This document shows positions 32,696 to 41,899 of a DNA stretch of 64,000 nucleotides, piece by piece. The number at the start of each line of letters is the position of its first letter. The first letter of the stretch is position 1. Both the position numbers and the translations under genes were made by a program. The notes below the pieces were generated by a model. It saw nothing but the letters and a program-made list of their open reading frames with translations. It was not told where the DNA came from and made no database searches. The DNA is from Deferribacteraceae bacterium UBA6799 (GTDB taxonomy: Bacteria > Chrysiogenota > Deferribacteres > Deferribacterales > Geovibrionaceae): positions 183,574 through 247,573 of the forward strand of contig DKFJ01000004.1 in assembly GCA_002452335.1 (NCBI GenBank), given 5' to 3'.

Positions 32696-32724
32696 ATTAT
32701 TTCTAAATTAACCGTTACTGTCAA
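32696..32724 (-). promoter_or_regulatory. Sigma-70-like promoter upstream of cheY
   Basis: On the minus strand, a perfect TTGACA (32724-32719) and AATAAT (32701-32696, five of six) are separated by 17 bases. The -35 overlaps the fliN stop codon. The cheY start codon is 33 bases after the -10. Confidence 0.6.
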
Positions 32725-33635
32725 TCTTTTAATTTCTTAATACGTTCTGCGCGGCTGACAATTTCTTTAATTCTGAAACCAAAATAACCGTCAACGATGA
32801 CAACTTCGCCTCTGGCTATGACCTTGTTATTGATCACAAGTTCAACAGGCTCGTCAGCGGATTCATCGAGCTCAATTATGTTTCCTGAGCCCATAGTAAG
32901 TATGTCCTTTAAAAACATATTTGTCGAGCCCATTTTGACGCTGACAGGAACATCAATATCTAGAAGCAGATCAAGGTTCTGCGGGTGCGTTCCGGGGATG
33001 GAGTGTCCGCCGCCGAGATCGGGCATGGACATCTGTTCCTCGTCCGGAAATTTGAACGCCGCGCCGAAATCAGGCTCTTCGTCCATTCCTGCTCCTGAAC
33101 CGCCGTTGAAGAGGTTCAGCAGAGAAGCGTCAGTGTAGAAGCGGAAAGTGGTATTCTGCCCTCCGATAGAGAGAGAGCCGTCCGCCAGCATATATTCGGA
33201 AGCCTGAAATAACGCCGGAGCGTCATTAACCATTACATCGTCCACACGGAAAGAAACCTTAACCCCCGTCTTCTCCTCCACAGGTACGGAACAGGAGGCG
33301 AGAACCTGAGAAGCCAGTTCTTTTATGGCGTCCTTGTCGTCTGATTCCAGAGTGTCTTTGCCGGGTTCGTCCATCATCATCATCAGATTGGTCAGATAGG
33401 TGATGTCCACGGTTTTGAATATCAGACCGGCTTCCATCCCGGTTTTTTCCTCTGTGGCGAGGATCAGTGTCTGTCCCTCGTATCCTTCGGCGAGATCATC
33501 CGGCGACGCGTTTACAACCTGTATGAATGACAGGGTGATATCTTTATCGAACATGCTGTCCAGAGTATTCTGAAAAACATTCTGAACCACATTGGTAAAC
33601 ATGGCATGTTGATCGTCACTCAGCGGTGTTTTCAT
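32721..33635 (-). CDS. fliN: Flagellar motor switch protein FliN/FliY
   Basis: The 304-residue protein is much longer than the about 100-140-residue FliN of enterobacteria. It has a CheC/FliM-like middle domain at about 1-180 and a C-terminal SpoA (FliN) domain at about 220-300 (LLDIDVPVSVKMG, then IIELDESADEPVELVINNKVIARGEVV). This is the FliY-like form. It builds the C-ring and sets rotation direction. It overlaps fliM by 20 bases. Whether the middle domain has CheY-P phosphatase activity cannot be told; a CheZ is also present. Confidence 0.9.
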   Translation of the reverse strand: MKTPLSDDQHAMFTNVVQNVFQNTLDSMFDKDITLSFIQVVNASPDDLAEGYEGQTLILATEEKTGMEAGLIFKTVDITYLTNLMMMMDEPGKDTLESDDKDAIKELASQVLASCSVPVEEKTGVKVSFRVDDVMVNDAPALFQASEYMLADGSLSIGGQNTTFRFYTDASLLNLFNGGSGAGMDEEPDFGAAFKFPDEEQMSMPDLGGGHSIPGTHPQNLDLLLDIDVPVSVKMGSTNMFLKDILTMGSGNIIELDESADEPVELVINNKVIARGEVVIVDGYFGFRIKEIVSRAERIKKLKD

Positions 33636-34626
33636 CCTTATTCTCCGTGATAAATTCGGTTATTTTTACGGCCTTTTTAACGCCGAGAGTGCCCACAGTG
33701 CCCAGAAATTTTTTCTTGTTATTGATAAATATTTCTGAGGGTCTGTCGCTTTTAACCTTGAACATGATTAGATCGCCTCTGGAAAGATCGAGTATCTCCT
33801 CTATGTTCAGCTTGCTGTGTCCCATATATACATTGGTATCCACTTCTGTTTCGTTGAGAATGGCGAGAATTTCCTGTTCGTTGTCGCCTGTCTGACCTTT
33901 TTTGGCGCCGATAAGCCAGTCTGTGGAGCTGATCTTGCCGAGCACCGGTTCCAGAACTATAGCCGGTATACAGAGGTTCATCATGCCCAGCACCTCGCCG
34001 AACTTGACCTCGAATACCACCAGAATGACAACTTCGTTCTGTGACACGATCTGGATGATGTGGGGGCTGTTCTCGCTCAGTTCTTTCTTCATGCGGATGT
34101 TGGGGATGATCTGTCGCCAGACCTCTTCGAGGTCTTTCAGAATCAGACCGAGTATGCCGTCCATGATGTGCTGTTCCAGTGTGGTGAGCTCTCTGGTCTG
34201 AAAGAGCGGTTTTCCGGTTCCTCCCAGCAGTTTGTCAACAATGGGAAAAACCAGCGAAGGGTTGATCTCCAGAACGGTGTTGCCCTCCATGGGTATCATA
34301 CTGATGATGTTGAAACTGGTGGGGTCAGGCAGCGACATCAGGAATTCCCCGTATGTCATCTGATCCACTGATGTAAGTGTTATGTCTGTGATGGTTCTAA
34401 GATAATTCGACAGGGTCGATGAATAGTTCCTGGCAAATTTGTCGTGAAGGTTGCGTATGGAGCGGAGCTGTTCCTTGCTGACACGGTCTGGTCTGCGGAA
34501 GTCGTATACGGATATCTTTTTCGGAACAAAATCCAACTGTTCGACAGTTTCTTCGGAAATGTCGTCATCTGTGGATACGGTGGAAAGCAGGGCGTCGATC
34601 TCCTCCTGACTAAGAATATCCGCCAA
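33616..34626 (-). CDS. fliM: Flagellar motor switch protein FliM
   Basis: The 336-residue protein starts with the CheY-P-binding peptide LSQEEIDALLS. The CheC-like middle domain follows, then the C-terminal SpoA domain (LNIEEILDLSRGDLIMFK). It links CheY-P to the rotor. It lies between cheB and fliN in the operon, 16 bases downstream of cheB. Confidence 0.96.
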   Translation of the reverse strand: MADILSQEEIDALLSTVSTDDDISEETVEQLDFVPKKISVYDFRRPDRVSKEQLRSIRNLHDKFARNYSSTLSNYLRTITDITLTSVDQMTYGEFLMSLPDPTSFNIISMIPMEGNTVLEINPSLVFPIVDKLLGGTGKPLFQTRELTTLEQHIMDGILGLILKDLEEVWRQIIPNIRMKKELSENSPHIIQIVSQNEVVILVVFEVKFGEVLGMMNLCIPAIVLEPVLGKISSTDWLIGAKKGQTGDNEQEILAILNETEVDTNVYMGHSKLNIEEILDLSRGDLIMFKVKSDRPSEIFINNKKKFLGTVGTLGVKKAVKITEFITENKDENTAE

Positions 34627-34642
34627 GTTGTACGCTCCTTAT

Positions 34643-35710
34643 TTATTTACAGTAAGCGACGATGCGCTGATAAATCTCTTCGAGGGGGACAACCTCATCG
34701 TGGTAGTTGGACTCCACAACGGCTCTGGGCATTCCGTAGACAACGCAGGTGGCCTCATTCTGGGCTATCACGCTTCCGCCTTTCAGCTTAAGAAGCTGAA
34801 GACCTTTCATTCCGTCCGATCCCATACCTGTCATGATAACGCCGAGAGCGTCCTTTCCCGCCACTTCCGCCACGGAGGCCGCTGTCACGTCCACGCTGGG
34901 GATGTGAAGGGTGTTTGTCGGATCGGGTGTCACCTCTGTCATCCAGCCCATGCCGGATTTTTTCAGTTTCAGGTGCATTCCGCCTTTGGCGATATATACG
35001 GTGTTGGGCTCCAGCTGTTCTCTGCCCTGTGCCTCTATCACTCTGACCTTGCTCAGTGAGTCGAGTCTCTGCGCCAGTGATTTTGTGAAGTTGGGGGGCA
35101 TATGCTGAACTATGACCACAGGCACGCCGAGGTCAGCGGGCAGCATGGGGATAACTTTCTGCAGCGACTGGGGACCTCCGGTGGATGTGCCGATGATAAC
35201 CAGTTTTTTCTTCGCTCCGATCTTCGGAGCCGCCTTTGTGATGGTGGGAGCCATGGGCGCCGCCATGCCGGAGGGCGCGGCGGGACGTCTCGGGCGTGAG
35301 AAAAAGTGTTTTCTCCTGCCGAAGTTCTTTACCTTGTCTCTCAGATCGTCTTCTATTTTCAATACGCCGAAACTGGCGAATGATTTATCTTTCGGGATGA
35401 AGTCAACAGCGCCCAGATCAAGTGCCTTCAGAGTGGCGTCTGCGCCCTCTGTGGTGAGCGAGCTTACCATGATAACGGGGAGCGGGTTTTCCGCCATTAT
35501 TTTTTCCAGAGCGGTCAGACCGTCCATTCTGGGCATTTCTATATCGAGAGTGACAACGTCCGGCTTAAGTGTGCGTACCTTCTCTATGGCTTCAAGCCCG
35601 TTAGCAGCAAAGCCGATCACCTGAATGTCAGGATCCTTAGCCAGCATGCTCTCAATGGCTTTTCTCATAAAAGCGGAATCGTCCACCACCAGAACAGTAA
35701 TCTTATTCAT
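34643..35710 (-). CDS. cheB: Chemotaxis protein-glutamate methylesterase CheB
   Basis: The 355-residue protein has an N-terminal receiver domain (VVDDSAFMR, phospho-acceptor in VVTLDIEMPRMDG) and a C-terminal methylesterase. Its catalytic Ser, His and Asp lie in GTSTGGPQSL, QHMPPNF and TGMGSDGMKG. It removes methyl groups added by CheR and deamidates receptors. It overlaps the end of fliA by eight bases. Confidence 0.96.
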   Translation of the reverse strand: MNKITVLVVDDSAFMRKAIESMLAKDPDIQVIGFAANGLEAIEKVRTLKPDVVTLDIEMPRMDGLTALEKIMAENPLPVIMVSSLTTEGADATLKALDLGAVDFIPKDKSFASFGVLKIEDDLRDKVKNFGRRKHFFSRPRRPAAPSGMAAPMAPTITKAAPKIGAKKKLVIIGTSTGGPQSLQKVIPMLPADLGVPVVIVQHMPPNFTKSLAQRLDSLSKVRVIEAQGREQLEPNTVYIAKGGMHLKLKKSGMGWMTEVTPDPTNTLHIPSVDVTAASVAEVAGKDALGVIMTGMGSDGMKGLQLLKLKGGSVIAQNEATCVVYGMPRAVVESNYHDEVVPLEEIYQRIVAYCK

Positions 35711-36440
35711 AAAATTCCCTCAGTCTCTTCTGTAACTTAGAGGCTGCCGCAGAATGTATCTGAGATACTCTTGATTCCGTGATGCCCAGAACCTCAGCTA
35801 TCTCTTTCATTGTCAGCTCTTCATAATAATAGAGTGAAACTACATATTTCTCTTTTTCGTTAAGGCTGTCTATTTCTTCGGCCAGTTTCTGCACCAGCCT
35901 GTTTTTCATTGTTTCGTCTTCGGGGGTCAGTCCGGCGTACCGGATGAAGTCCACCAGTGTGGATTCGCCCTCAGGTCCCACTGTTTCGTCCAGACTCAGA
36001 ACCTTGTCGTTTTCCATCAGCTCCTGAAGCCTGTGTATCTCTGTCTCGGTGAAGTCGCTGTTTTCCAGAATCTCTTCCACGCTGGGTTTCACGCCCTCTT
36101 TGCGATAGTGGCTGTCCATGTGCCTTTCCAGCTGTTTCAGCCTTGTGCGCACATTACGCGGGAGAAAATCCAGATTGCGGAGTGTATCGAGTATCGCTCC
36201 CTTGATCCGTCTTTCGCCGTATGTATAAAAATTTACGTTTCTGTCTTTGTCAAACCTCTCCAGAGACTCAATGAGCCCCAGACAGGCGGAGGAATAGAGA
36301 TCGTCCACATCAACGCTGTCGGGCAGAGTGGTACTGAGACGCAGTACCCATGATTTAATCTTAGGCATGAATTCGAGAATGATCTTTTCTTTCTCTTCAC
36401 GGCTAAATCTGTTGCCGGATGCGGACTCGTAAGGTGTCAC
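35703..36440 (-). CDS. fliA: RNA polymerase sigma-28 factor FliA
   Basis: The 245-residue sigma factor of the flagellar/WhiG group lacks region 1. It shows regions 2 (VDVDDLYSSACLGLIESLERFD, RIKGAILDTLR), 3 and 4, the last ending in the helix-turn-helix LTMKEIAEVLGITESRVSQI. It directs late flagellar and chemotaxis genes. The start is a GTG at 36440 with AGGA seven bases upstream, overlapping the small membrane protein gene by GTGA. An FlgM anti-sigma gene is not in the window. Confidence 0.95.
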   Translation of the reverse strand: MTPYESASGNRFSREEKEKIILEFMPKIKSWVLRLSTTLPDSVDVDDLYSSACLGLIESLERFDKDRNVNFYTYGERRIKGAILDTLRNLDFLPRNVRTRLKQLERHMDSHYRKEGVKPSVEEILENSDFTETEIHRLQELMENDKVLSLDETVGPEGESTLVDFIRYAGLTPEDETMKNRLVQKLAEEIDSLNEKEKYVVSLYYYEELTMKEIAEVLGITESRVSQIHSAAASKLQKRLREFYE

Positions 36441-36640
36441 ATTATTTTCCTGAAGTTAATTAATATTCGGTCTATCATAAAAAACAAGTTCTTGGCAATC
36501 ATATAGATTGCGAAGAACATTATAATGTCCCTGAACATATAAGTCAATTTTACATCTAAAATCACGAATTTCATCACAAATGAGATGATAAAGATCGTGG
36601 AAGAGATGAGCAGTGCCATTTCTCTGTAGGATAAGTTCAT
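36437..36640 (-). CDS. Small two-helix membrane protein between flhG and fliA
   Basis: The 67-residue protein has two predicted transmembrane helices (about 8-28 and 35-56) and a basic C-terminus. It is translated from ATG 36640 behind a strong GGGAGG site and overlaps the fliA start by four bases. That context makes it a real gene, although I know no function for it. A role in flagellar number or FlhF/FlhG membrane control, or in FliA regulation, is possible from position only. Confidence 0.7.
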   Translation of the reverse strand: MNLSYREMALLISSTIFIISFVMKFVILDVKLTYMFRDIIMFFAIYMIAKNLFFMIDRILINFRKIM

Positions 36641-36662
36641 GATGCCCTCCCGTTAAGCAGGC

Positions 36663-37508
36663 TCATTTGAACACCTCTTTCAGCCTCTCATAGAGGTTGA
36701 CCTTTCTGATCTCCGTGTCCAGCTGCCCTGTGATCTTGCGGGCAATGACCAGCAGATCTTTGACATAGGCAGTGTTCGGGGCGAGTATGCAGACAGGTTT
36801 CTGGCTCTTAACGGATTTGATGAGCGCCTTGTCCTCGCGCAGATATCCCAGCAGATTAAGCTCCACGTTAAGAAACTTGCGCGCGACGTTCTTCATGCTC
36901 TCAAAAATCCCTTTGACGCCCTGCACATCGTCCACTCTGTTCAGCACAAAGTGAATGTCGGATATGCCGTATTGAAAGTGAACCACCTTCATAAAGGCAT
37001 ACGCGTCGGTGATGGCGGTGGGCTCGGGTACTGTCAGCACAATCACCAGATCAGCGATGGAAGTGAACCTGATGACGTTTTCGGAGATGCCGGCTCCTGT
37101 GTCGAAAATGATGAAATCGTAGTGGGGGTCTAAGAGCACGAAAATATCCAGCAGTTTTTCGTGTTCGGCCTCAGACAGGCTGGAAAGCTCCATGAATCCG
37201 CTGGACGCAGGTATGACGTCTATGCCCTGGACATTCTTTTTGATGATATCATTAAGTCCCGCTTCTCCGGTCAGATATTTTCTGATGGAGGCGGTCACGC
37301 TGATGTTCAGCAGAATGTCAACATTGGCAAGCCCAAGATCTGCGTCGAAAACAAGGACTTTTTTTCCCAGCTGAGACAGCAGACATGCGAGGTTTACGGC
37401 AAAATTTGTTTTGCCCACACCGCCCTTTCCACTGGAAACGGAGATGTATGTAGCCTTCCTGTTCTGCTCCCACGCCTTCTTTCGCAGGCTGTGCGCCTGA
37501 TCCGTCAT
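36663..37508 (-). CDS. flhG: Flagellar number regulator FlhG (MinD-like ATPase)
   Basis: The 281-residue ParA/MinD-family ATPase has the deviant Walker A motif SSGKGGVGKTN, VFDADLGLANVD and FDTGAGIS. FlhG counteracts FlhF to set flagellum number and location. ATG 37508 is preferred because it makes the ATGA overlap with flhF and has GGAG seven bases upstream; a GTG at 37520 would add four residues. It ends in a basic amphipathic tail (NLYERLKEVFK) that probably binds membrane. Confidence 0.92.
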   Translation of the reverse strand: MTDQAHSLRKKAWEQNRKATYISVSSGKGGVGKTNFAVNLACLLSQLGKKVLVFDADLGLANVDILLNISVTASIRKYLTGEAGLNDIIKKNVQGIDVIPASSGFMELSSLSEAEHEKLLDIFVLLDPHYDFIIFDTGAGISENVIRFTSIADLVIVLTVPEPTAITDAYAFMKVVHFQYGISDIHFVLNRVDDVQGVKGIFESMKNVARKFLNVELNLLGYLREDKALIKSVKSQKPVCILAPNTAYVKDLLVIARKITGQLDTEIRKVNLYERLKEVFK

Positions 37509-38719
37509 TTGTCGCTCCACATGGACGGTATCTCGCTTAGAACTTTAAAAGCAATTTTCTTGCCATCGGGAAGTTCCATATCGTCCGGTACATTCTGCCC
37601 CTTTGACAACAACATAAGGGGCGTTTTCTTTTTAATCGGCAGATTTATCAGAGGACCGAAATATTTTGTTTCGTCCAGTTTAGTAAAAATAAGGTATTCC
37701 GGCAGAAGTTTCGAATATCTGTCATAGGTTTCCGACAGCTCAGCGTGGTTGCTGCTCATGGAGAGAACCAGCGCCACCTTGATCCGGCTGTCCACATCCA
37801 TGAACCTGCGCAGCTCGGCTATCTGGTCGTTGTCGAACTGGCTTCTGCCCATGGAGTCTATGAAAACATATTCAAAATCCCTGCACTCGTTTATAACGTG
37901 TTCCAGCTCGTTGGGCGTTGCCGCCACACGCAGGGGAATCTTCACTATTTCGGCGTAGGTGCGGAGCTGTTCCACAGCGCCGATACGGAAATTGTCTATG
38001 GTGATAAGCGCCACGGACTTATTCAGCGACAGGCTGAGATTGGCGGCTATCTTGGCTATGGTTGTCGTTTTGCCCACGCCTGTGGGACCAACCACCGCCA
38101 GCACCTTCTGTTTTATATTGGAGAAATAGTCTTTTTCCACCGGTATCAGCTCACTTAAGAGCTGCGCTGTCAGGTTCTTTACCTGATTTCGGGTCAGCTC
38201 TGCGGTGGAGGCTCTCTTCTCTATCTTTTTCAGAAACTTATACGCGATCACATCGTCCACGCCGTTTTTCACCAGAATGGAGTAGAACTCCATAACAGCT
38301 GGGATCAGATCCACGGAGATGTTCTCTTTCATGCTGGACTTCATCTCCAGCATCTGTTTTTTGATATCTGCTATGTCTGAGATCATGCTGTCGAACTTAT
38401 GCAGTCCCAGAGCGTTGATGATCTCCACTATCTTGTCGGTCTCCTTCTTTTCAGGCTCGGTGTTCACCGGCTTGAAAACAGGCTTATATGTGTGGGCATA
38501 GGGGTCGTCGACATTTGTGCCTACGGTCTTTCTGGCTTTCAGTCTTTCGTCGTCATCCACACCCGCTGTGACCTCTATGATGGGACGTGAGAAAAGCCCG
38601 AAGCTGTTGTTTTTCACAACTTTTCTGGTGGAGAGTATCACCGCTTCAGATCCCAGCTCCTCTTTAATAAGTCTGAGAGCCTCCTTCATGTCGAAGGCCT
38701 CGTACTTCTTTATCCTCAT
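37505..38719 (-). CDS. flhF: Flagellar biosynthesis GTPase FlhF
   Basis: The 404-residue SRP-type GTPase places new flagella. It has the N-terminal B domain (KYEAFDMKEALRLIKEELG), a linker and an NG domain with P-loop VVGPTGVGKTTTIAKIA, the VALITIDNFRIGAVEQL segment and FIDSMGRSQFD. It overlaps flhA upstream and flhG downstream by four bases each, the usual flhA-flhF-flhG order. Confidence 0.95.
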   Translation of the reverse strand: MRIKKYEAFDMKEALRLIKEELGSEAVILSTRKVVKNNSFGLFSRPIIEVTAGVDDDERLKARKTVGTNVDDPYAHTYKPVFKPVNTEPEKKETDKIVEIINALGLHKFDSMISDIADIKKQMLEMKSSMKENISVDLIPAVMEFYSILVKNGVDDVIAYKFLKKIEKRASTAELTRNQVKNLTAQLLSELIPVEKDYFSNIKQKVLAVVGPTGVGKTTTIAKIAANLSLSLNKSVALITIDNFRIGAVEQLRTYAEIVKIPLRVAATPNELEHVINECRDFEYVFIDSMGRSQFDNDQIAELRRFMDVDSRIKVALVLSMSSNHAELSETYDRYSKLLPEYLIFTKLDETKYFGPLINLPIKKKTPLMLLSKGQNVPDDMELPDGKKIAFKVLSEIPSMWSDK

Positions 38720-40800
38720 AGACCAATCTCCAGCATGCCTAAGCTCTCGATTTTCACATTATCTCCTATTTCATTGTGAGACATGACATTTATCGTGCGG
38801 ACAAATTTTTCTGCGAAGCGTCTCATCGCCAGCCTGAGCGGGGGTGAGACTATGAGCACGGGCGGAAGCCCCTTCGCAACGCACTGATCGCATTTACTTA
38901 TTATAGCTGAAAGAATTTTTTGTGCAACAGAGGGGTCTATAATGATCTCCTGTCCTTCGTCTCCCTTCTGGAGATTAGACGCTAAAAGCTGCTCCACTTT
39001 TGAAGGCAGAGTGAAGACATAGAGTTTTCCGTCCGCCGCCAGCATGCTCTCTGTTATCTGGCGTTTAAGTACCATGCGCACACGCTCGATAAGGAAATCC
39101 GGAGATTTGTTCTGCATGCCGAATGTCGCCATGACCTCCATGATAGTCTGAAGGTTTCTGACGGATACCCTCTCTCTCAGCAGAGCCTGAAGAACCCTGT
39201 TCACAGTGCCCAGATCGAGTATGCTGGGGATAACATCGTCCACCAGCTTGGGATATTTCTCTTTCAGCTTATTTAAGAGCTCCTGAGTCTCCTGTCTGCC
39301 GAGGAGCTCGTGAGCGTTGGTTTTGATTATCTCTGTAAGGTGCGTGGCTATAACGGTTGCCGGGTCCACTATGGTGCATCCGTCTATTTCCGCCATCTCT
39401 TTAACAGACATGTCCACCCATTTTGCGTCCAGCCCGAAAGCCGGCTCTTTGGTGGGGATGCCGTCATATTTTGAAACGTTGCCGTCCGGATTCATGATGA
39501 GGAACTTATCCGGGAATATAGAGCCGGAGTTGATGCGCACACCTTTCAGCATCAGAGCGTATCCGTTGGCGTCCAGCTGAAGATTGTCCCTGATGCGCAC
39601 GGGAGGAACGATAAAACCCATCTCCAGAGCGAGCTGACGGCGTATGGACTTTATACGGTTCAGCAGAGTGCCGCCCTGTCCGGCGTCCACCAGCGGAATG
39701 AGGGCAAAGCCGATCTCCAGTTCCAGAACATCCATCTCCAGAAGACTTTTGACCTCGTCCTCCTCCGGCATGGGCGCTCTCTCTTTTTCCGCCTCTTCTT
39801 TCTTCTTGGATTCTTTCTCGTCCTCTTTCTGTCCTTTGCTCAGGTAGACCAGATAGAACATAAGAGCGGCGAGCAATATAAATGATATCTTGGGCATGCC
39901 GGGGATGATAGCGAAGAACAGCAGTATGCCGCCTGTGATGCCCAGAACTTTTGTGCTGTTGAAAAGCTGGCTGTATAGCTGTCCGGAGAGGTCTCCTGAA
40001 CCGCCCGCCCGGGAAACGATGATACCGGCTGATGTGGATATGATAAGCGAGGGTATCTGGGACACCAGACCGTCACCCACTGTCAGGATGGTGTATCTGG
40101 ATGCCGCCTCTGTCAGGTTCATGCCGGACTGAAGCACGCCCAGCGACAGACCGCCTATGATGTTGATGGCGGTGATGATGAGTCCGGCGACGGCGTCCCC
40201 TCTGACAAATTTACTCGCACCGTCCATAGCTCCGAAGTAGTCCGCCTCCTTCTGGATGTTCTGGCGTTTCTGCTTGGCTGTGTCTTCGTCTATGAGTCCG
40301 GCGTTCAGGTCGGCGTCAATGGCCATCTGCTTGCCGGGCATAGCGTCCAGTGTGAATCTGGCGGCAACTTCAGCGATACGGGTTGAACCCTTGGTGATTA
40401 CCATGAAGTTGATCAGTACGAGGATCAGGAATATGATGATACCGACGGTGTAGTTCCCGCCGACAACAAACTGTCCGAAAGCGTTGATAACAGATCCGGC
40501 CGCCTCTTCCCCTTCTGATCCGTGCAGAAGGATGGTTCTGGTGGTGGCCACGTTCAGGGAGAGCCTGAACAGGGTGGTTATCAGCAGAACTGTGGGAAAT
40601 GTGGAAAATTTCAGCGGCTCGTCGGAGTGGATCGCCACCATCAGTATGATAACAGACAGGGCTATACTGGATGTCAGCAGAAGGTCCAGAATGATAGTGG
40701 GCATGGGCAGAATCATGACAGCAAGTATTGTCATGAAAAAAACGGAGAAAGATATCTCCTTCTGCTTTAAAACCCCTAAATACTCTTTAATATCTGCCAT
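38716..40800 (-). CDS. flhA: Flagellar export gate protein FlhA
   Basis: The 694-residue protein is of normal FlhA length, with eight transmembrane helices in the first about 310 residues and a large cytoplasmic domain. The FHIPEP family segments are recognisable: ARFTLDAMPGKQMAIDADLNAG and DGASKFVRGDAVAG. It forms the nonameric export gate that binds chaperone-substrate complexes. It lies directly after flhB. Confidence 0.97.
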   Translation of the reverse strand: MADIKEYLGVLKQKEISFSVFFMTILAVMILPMPTIILDLLLTSSIALSVIILMVAIHSDEPLKFSTFPTVLLITTLFRLSLNVATTRTILLHGSEGEEAAGSVINAFGQFVVGGNYTVGIIIFLILVLINFMVITKGSTRIAEVAARFTLDAMPGKQMAIDADLNAGLIDEDTAKQKRQNIQKEADYFGAMDGASKFVRGDAVAGLIITAINIIGGLSLGVLQSGMNLTEAASRYTILTVGDGLVSQIPSLIISTSAGIIVSRAGGSGDLSGQLYSQLFNSTKVLGITGGILLFFAIIPGMPKISFILLAALMFYLVYLSKGQKEDEKESKKKEEAEKERAPMPEEDEVKSLLEMDVLELEIGFALIPLVDAGQGGTLLNRIKSIRRQLALEMGFIVPPVRIRDNLQLDANGYALMLKGVRINSGSIFPDKFLIMNPDGNVSKYDGIPTKEPAFGLDAKWVDMSVKEMAEIDGCTIVDPATVIATHLTEIIKTNAHELLGRQETQELLNKLKEKYPKLVDDVIPSILDLGTVNRVLQALLRERVSVRNLQTIMEVMATFGMQNKSPDFLIERVRMVLKRQITESMLAADGKLYVFTLPSKVEQLLASNLQKGDEGQEIIIDPSVAQKILSAIISKCDQCVAKGLPPVLIVSPPLRLAMRRFAEKFVRTINVMSHNEIGDNVKIESLGMLEIGL

Positions 40801-40823
40801 CTGTCACCAATGTATAATAAACG

Positions 40824-41885
40824 TCAGGCGGATTTCCGGAATTTCTGAACGAGAGAAAGAATTTCCGCCACAGCTTTATAAAGATTTTCCGGTATTTCGT
40901 CACCTATGTCAACCGTTTTAAAAAGTGAGCGGGCAATGGGCGGATCCTCATGCACGAGAATACCGTTCTCTTTCGCCACCTCTCTGATTTTAAGAGCCAT
41001 CAGACGCTGTCCTTTCGCCACGCAGACGGGGGCTCTGTCCACACCGGGATTATATTTCAGGGCAACGGCATAGTGTGTCGGGTTGGTAACCACCACGTCC
41101 GCTTTCGGAACATCGTCCATCATTCTGCGGCGTGCCATCTCTCTCTGCATCTTTCTGATGCGTCCTTTTATCTGGGGATCTCCTTCCATCTGCTTGAACT
41201 CGTCCTTGACCTCCTGTTTGCTCATTTTGAGGTCCTGTTTGTGCTGATACCGCTGATAAATATAGTCGATCATGGCGAGGATAAGCGCCAGAAGGCTGAT
41301 CTTCCACATGATCTCATATATCAGCTGTCCCAGATAGGTCATGATGGCGATAGCCTCGGCGTCCGCCAGGGCGACTATCACCTCCATCTTCTTTTTAACG
41401 ATATAATAAGCGAACCAGCCTATGGCGAATATTTTGAAGAGTGATTTCATCAGCTCCACCAGGCTCTTCTTATTAAAGAACTTTCCGAATCCTTTGATGG
41501 GATCCAGTCTTTCCAGGCTGAGCTTGAGAGCTTTCGGGGTGAAGACGAAGCCCACCTGCATCACGTTTGCGGCGTAAGCGACTACCGCCAGCATCAGAAA
41601 GAATGGGGCTACAACGAAAGTCGATTCCCTGATGGTGAAGAACAGCAGTTTATACACATTGGTGGTGGTCAGTTCAAAATGCGGCAGAGAGAGAAGCTCA
41701 CGCATGATGCGTCCGAGCCCTTTCATGAAATAGGGGGTATAAAAGTTAAAAAAGACAGCGGAAGAGAGCAGCAGAAGAGCGGTGGACACCTCTCTGCTTT
41801 TCGGCGTGTTGCCCTCGTTACGGGCGTCAGAAAGCCGCTTCCCCGTCGGGTCTTCCGTCTTTTCGGAATCGTCCTGTCCGGCCAT
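40824..41885 (-). CDS. flhB: Flagellar export switch protein FlhB
   Basis: The 353-residue protein begins with the family signature QDDSEKTEDPTGKRLSDAR. It has four transmembrane helices and the self-cleavage motif NPTH within VVTNPTHYAVALKYN. Cleavage there switches export from hook to filament substrates with FliK. It lies between fliR and flhA. Confidence 0.96.
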   Translation of the reverse strand: MAGQDDSEKTEDPTGKRLSDARNEGNTPKSREVSTALLLLSSAVFFNFYTPYFMKGLGRIMRELLSLPHFELTTTNVYKLLFFTIRESTFVVAPFFLMLAVVAYAANVMQVGFVFTPKALKLSLERLDPIKGFGKFFNKKSLVELMKSLFKIFAIGWFAYYIVKKKMEVIVALADAEAIAIMTYLGQLIYEIMWKISLLALILAMIDYIYQRYQHKQDLKMSKQEVKDEFKQMEGDPQIKGRIRKMQREMARRRMMDDVPKADVVVTNPTHYAVALKYNPGVDRAPVCVAKGQRLMALKIREVAKENGILVHEDPPIARSLFKTVDIGDEIPENLYKAVAEILSLVQKFRKSA

Positions 41886-41899
41886 TATCTATCCTTGTA

